Origin: an uncultured Bacteroidaceae bacterium
Lineage (GTDB): Bacteria; Bacteroidota; Bacteroidia; Bacteroidales; Bacteroidaceae
DNA length: 64,000 nucleotides
NCBI GenBank assembly: GCA_934394435.1
Contig: CAKRRN010000002.1
Coordinates: 1 to 64,000 of the forward strand
Direction of reading: 5' to 3'
The first letter of the stretch is position 1, and each line of letters starts with the position of its first letter. Positions 61,675-64,000 of this stretch are shown in pieces. The notes below the pieces were generated by a model. That model was given only the letters and a program-made list of their open reading frames with translations. It had not been told where the DNA came from and made no database searches. The translations under genes were made by a program, and so were the position numbers.

Positions 61675-64000
61675 TTATTTTATCAACACAATCTTTCCGT
61701 CTCTGATGTATACTCCACGACTGGGGTTGATGACCTTTCTGCCCTGTAGGTCATAGGTATATCCTGTGGTTTTATGCGTTTCTTCTGCCGTACTAATTGC
61801 CGTATCATCGACCTCGTGTCCATAAACGGCAAATTCGTAAATGCGTGTGGTAAAACCGTTTTGCTCGCCTTGTGTTACCTGAAGTCGTACTGCTTGGGTG
61901 GTGACTGGATTTATGATGCGTATGCACTTGTTGATAGTGTTGTCCGTTACGACATCTGCGTCTGTCCATGTTCCGTTCTCGTCTTGATATTGTAATCGGA
62001 AATCTTTTGCCACATAGTTTCCATTCTCACATGCTGCCCCAAGCATCATCCAGCGGTTGATAACCACAGACTTGGCAAAGGTATATTGCAACCATGGCGT
62101 ATGGTTCTGGTTGTTGGTCACACACCATTTCGTGGTTACGTCTTGGTCATTTGCTTTTGTTGCGGCTTCGTTGGTTCCATTTTGTTGTGAGGCCCTCACT
62201 GTACGTGGTATTAAGCGTGAATCTGTAGTGTCTTTGTCTAAGTTGCCCAGCTCCAGATAGTCAATCTCTGTGGTGAGTGGAGTTGCCTCTTGAATCTCAT
62301 TCATTGGCGATGATGAGGTGGATGCAGCTAAAAGCAGCAACGAGTTGTCGCTATGAATACAGAAAGAAGTGGCTTCTCCTGTTATAGGCACACTATAACG
62401 GTACATCATCATATGCTGCATCGTCTCATTGGTCTTGCTGCTTATAGAGTGAGCATGAGAGGTTGATAATGCTACATCGTCATGTATATAGTGCGACGCA
62501 AGATTTGTGCAGGTGAGAGGCTGTCCCACGCGTTCCGCATAGTAAGGTATATGGATGCAGGTTGTGTCCTGCCCTACTACCACGCGAGCTGTGCTACCTT
62601 GCTTGTTTGTACTGGCCATCAATAAGCATAGGCGATTTTGCCCAGACATATATTCCAGATTGATTTCTTTCCCATTACATATCAGGGCGTTACGCTTTCC
62701 ATCCTGCCTGTCACCCATTACAAAACGTACCCCGCCGCTCAATAGTGTATCTGGAATGAGTTCTGCTGGATATGCATATGGGTAGATAGAAGAAGCATTT
62801 CCTCGCTGCTTGTCATAGCTCATGATATCAATATTATATGCCAATCTTATTGGGGTTCCAGTCAGAGCTATGGTGTCGGGATGTAAATTAGGACTCTTAA
62901 GCCTAATAGCAAAGGTCCGAGGCTGATAGTGTCCTATGTCAAATGTGAGTGTGCTGTCGGAAAATTTGGCAGCCCCTATTGCCTCTTCCAATGCATTCAC
63001 TTCGCGAGCTGATTCAATAGGCGCTGGGAAATTGATGTGTACGTCGTGTAAATCATGTCCTGTCCATTCATATAAACGTACTATCAGTTCGTCAGAATCT
63101 TCAGCTTTTTTGAAAAGCTTGATGCTTACGCTGTCGGTACTTAGGTTTGCCAAAGAGAGAGTATGCCCTAAGGGGCCATCGTGTGCAGGCACGGCAAAGG
63201 CCAAAAGTGGTTGGTTGAGACGTGCCGCCTCTGTTTGAGTCTGCTGGTTCCAGCCTCCGTCATGTGGGTATATGGAAAAAGTAAATTGGTTGGGTCCCAT
63301 ATCCATGTTAGACTGGTGCTTATAATCTCCACATGAAGGGGTATGAAGCAGGGTGAGACGCAGTGTGCGTGCATCAGGCTTATCCCATCCGTATTTACAG
63401 TCGTTGAGTATTGATACTCCATATTGCCCATTTGCCGATGAGTGGTCAGCCCACTGATGTCCAGGGACTTCATAGTTATCGGCAGTGCGTACGCCACGTG
63501 CTACAGTACCCAATGATATGTCGTATGTGTCTTGTTCGGAACTGAAGGTAAAGGGAAATTGTACTTTCAGCATTCGCTCTTGCGTTTGCCAGTCCACTTC
63601 ATTTACGCAATCCACACGATTTGAGAGTGCGCTCATGCGTATATATTGTACAAAGGTACTGCCTGCCTGATTGCGTTCTATGCGAAACGATTTACGTAAA
63701 GGACCATCCTCTACCAGTGTTACCTTTGCACCTCTGCCTATTGTTTCAGAGGGTGTACGGCACACGTCTGTGTAACTTATTTCCCATGCGGGCCATGAGT
63801 CTTCATGGTCATATATCATCTGCTGACGCACAGCTCCCAGTAGGGCGCGTTTATTCTGCAAGTCATAAACTTGGCTTACGTCTCCCTGACCACTCACGGT
63901 GACGCGGTAACGCTCATTGCTCATCTGTTGTTTAGTCGCGTCAGCAGTAAGAACAGAAGAAAGTTGAGAAGACTCACCTATACGAACATCATAAACGGCA
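61675..64000 (-). CDS. GH38 alpha-mannosidase, C-terminal part (runs off window)
   Basis: Partial gene: the frame is open to the last base, so the start and the catalytic Asp are outside. From the edge come AVYDVRIGESS and then the GH38 C-terminal beta-domains (about to 63100), with the family stretch HQWADHSSANGQYGVSILND followed by CKYGWDKPD. Further on is a discoidin/F5/8 C-like sandwich (about 62310-61790; ANDQDVTTKWCVTNNQ and PWLQYTFAKSVVINRW), and a tail YTYDLQGRKVINPSRG then YIRDGKIVLIK resembling a sorting signal. It likely removes alpha-linked mannose from glycans (N-glycans or fungal mannan), outside the cell or in the periplasm. The discoidin domain may hold it to glycan. Confidence 0.88.
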   Translation of the reverse strand, partial: AVYDVRIGESSQLSSVLTADATKQQMSNERYRVTVSGQGDVSQVYDLQNKRALLGAVRQQMIYDHEDSWPAWEISYTDVCRTPSETIGRGAKVTLVEDGPLRKSFRIERNQAGSTFVQYIRMSALSNRVDCVNEVDWQTQERMLKVQFPFTFSSEQDTYDISLGTVARGVRTADNYEVPGHQWADHSSANGQYGVSILNDCKYGWDKPDARTLRLTLLHTPSCGDYKHQSNMDMGPNQFTFSIYPHDGGWNQQTQTEAARLNQPLLAFAVPAHDGPLGHTLSLANLSTDSVSIKLFKKAEDSDELIVRLYEWTGHDLHDVHINFPAPIESAREVNALEEAIGAAKFSDSTLTFDIGHYQPRTFAIRLKSPNLHPDTIALTGTPIRLAYNIDIMSYDKQRGNASSIYPYAYPAELIPDTLLSGGVRFVMGDRQDGKRNALICNGKEINLEYMSGQNRLCLLMASTNKQGSTARVVVGQDTTCIHIPYYAERVGQPLTCTNLASHYIHDDVALSTSHAHSISSKTNETMQHMMMYRYSVPITGEATSFCIHSDNSLLLLAASTSSSPMNEIQEATPLTTEIDYLELGNLDKDTTDSRLIPRTVRASQQNGTNEAATKANDQDVTTKWCVTNNQNHTPWLQYTFAKSVVINRWMMLGAACENGNYVAKDFRLQYQDENGTWTDADVVTDNTINKCIRIINPVTTQAVRLQVTQGEQNGFTTRIYEFAVYGHEVDDTAISTAEETHKTTGYTYDLQGRKVINPSRGVYIRDGKIVLIK

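Overview
The window is chromosomal DNA of a Bacteroidales bacterium, most likely Prevotella/Segatella or a close relative. The evidence is: promoters of the Bacteroidetes type (TTTG, about 19 nt, TAnnTTTG) in front of many genes; no need for Shine-Dalgarno sequences; DUF4369/TlpA-like lipoproteins; secreted proteins with a short C-terminal sorting-like tail; a UMP kinase, BirA, YraN, PNPase, RRF and RsgA set of this lineage; and several glycoside hydrolases. No tRNA, rRNA, CRISPR array, transposase or phage gene was recognised. There is no SusC/SusD pair, so the carbohydrate genes here are not a classical polysaccharide utilization locus.

Layout. 0-9 kb: secreted glycerophosphodiesterase, cysteine synthase, an outer-membrane barrel, a flavodiiron protein, a secreted FAD oxidoreductase and the PdxST vitamin B6 synthase. 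9-20.5 kb: AraC regulator, O-methyltransferase, AroQ, XerD, then a co-directional run of an OmpA/TPR lipoprotein, a degenerate thioredoxin lipoprotein, the YifB/ComM ATPase, a GH5 endoglucanase-like enzyme and a GH3 beta-glucosidase. 20.5-21.6 kb: a gene-free stretch made of repeats. 21.6-28.3 kb: ECF sigma factor with a membrane partner, an esterase, TadA, YraN-BirA-PyrH, ManC and a GDSL hydrolase. 28.5-38.2 kb: HIT-GreA, a second degenerate TlpA-like lipoprotein, PNPase, and a frr-rsgA-NamZ-CPBP-nitroreductase run. 38.2-42.5 kb: a five-gene run with VTC polyphosphate-polymerase-like, DUF4956, DUF2490-like, a small secreted protein and a Cthe_2159-like protein. 43-46.6 kb: PAP2 phosphatase, mannose-6-phosphate isomerase, a free-standing RQC/HTH protein and a LuxR-type regulator. 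46.7-55 kb: a 2099-residue GLUG-repeat surface protein and an exported endonuclease/phosphatase-fold protein with a discoidin domain. 55-59.3 kb: a lipoprotein whose C-terminus is encoded by a repeat element, a Tat-type aldo/keto reductase with ferredoxin motifs, and a NapH-NapG-like fusion that may feed it electrons. 60-64 kb: a MATE transporter and the C-terminal part of a GH38 alpha-mannosidase that runs off the window.

The most unusual content lies between genes. Two families of dispersed non-coding repeats were found by eye. Family A (about 85-240 bp) has copies near 10.1, 20.6, 43.9 and 59.8 kb. Family B (about 85-210 bp, with inverted ends around a TCATTAGA core) has copies near 42.6, 43.8, 55.4 and 59.6 kb. 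One family B copy forms the last codons of a lipoprotein gene. Other foldback structures lie at 5.5, 33.7, 59.7 and 60.0 kb. The VTC cluster and the periplasmic NapHG/aldo-keto reductase pair are the best candidates for little-studied protein systems.
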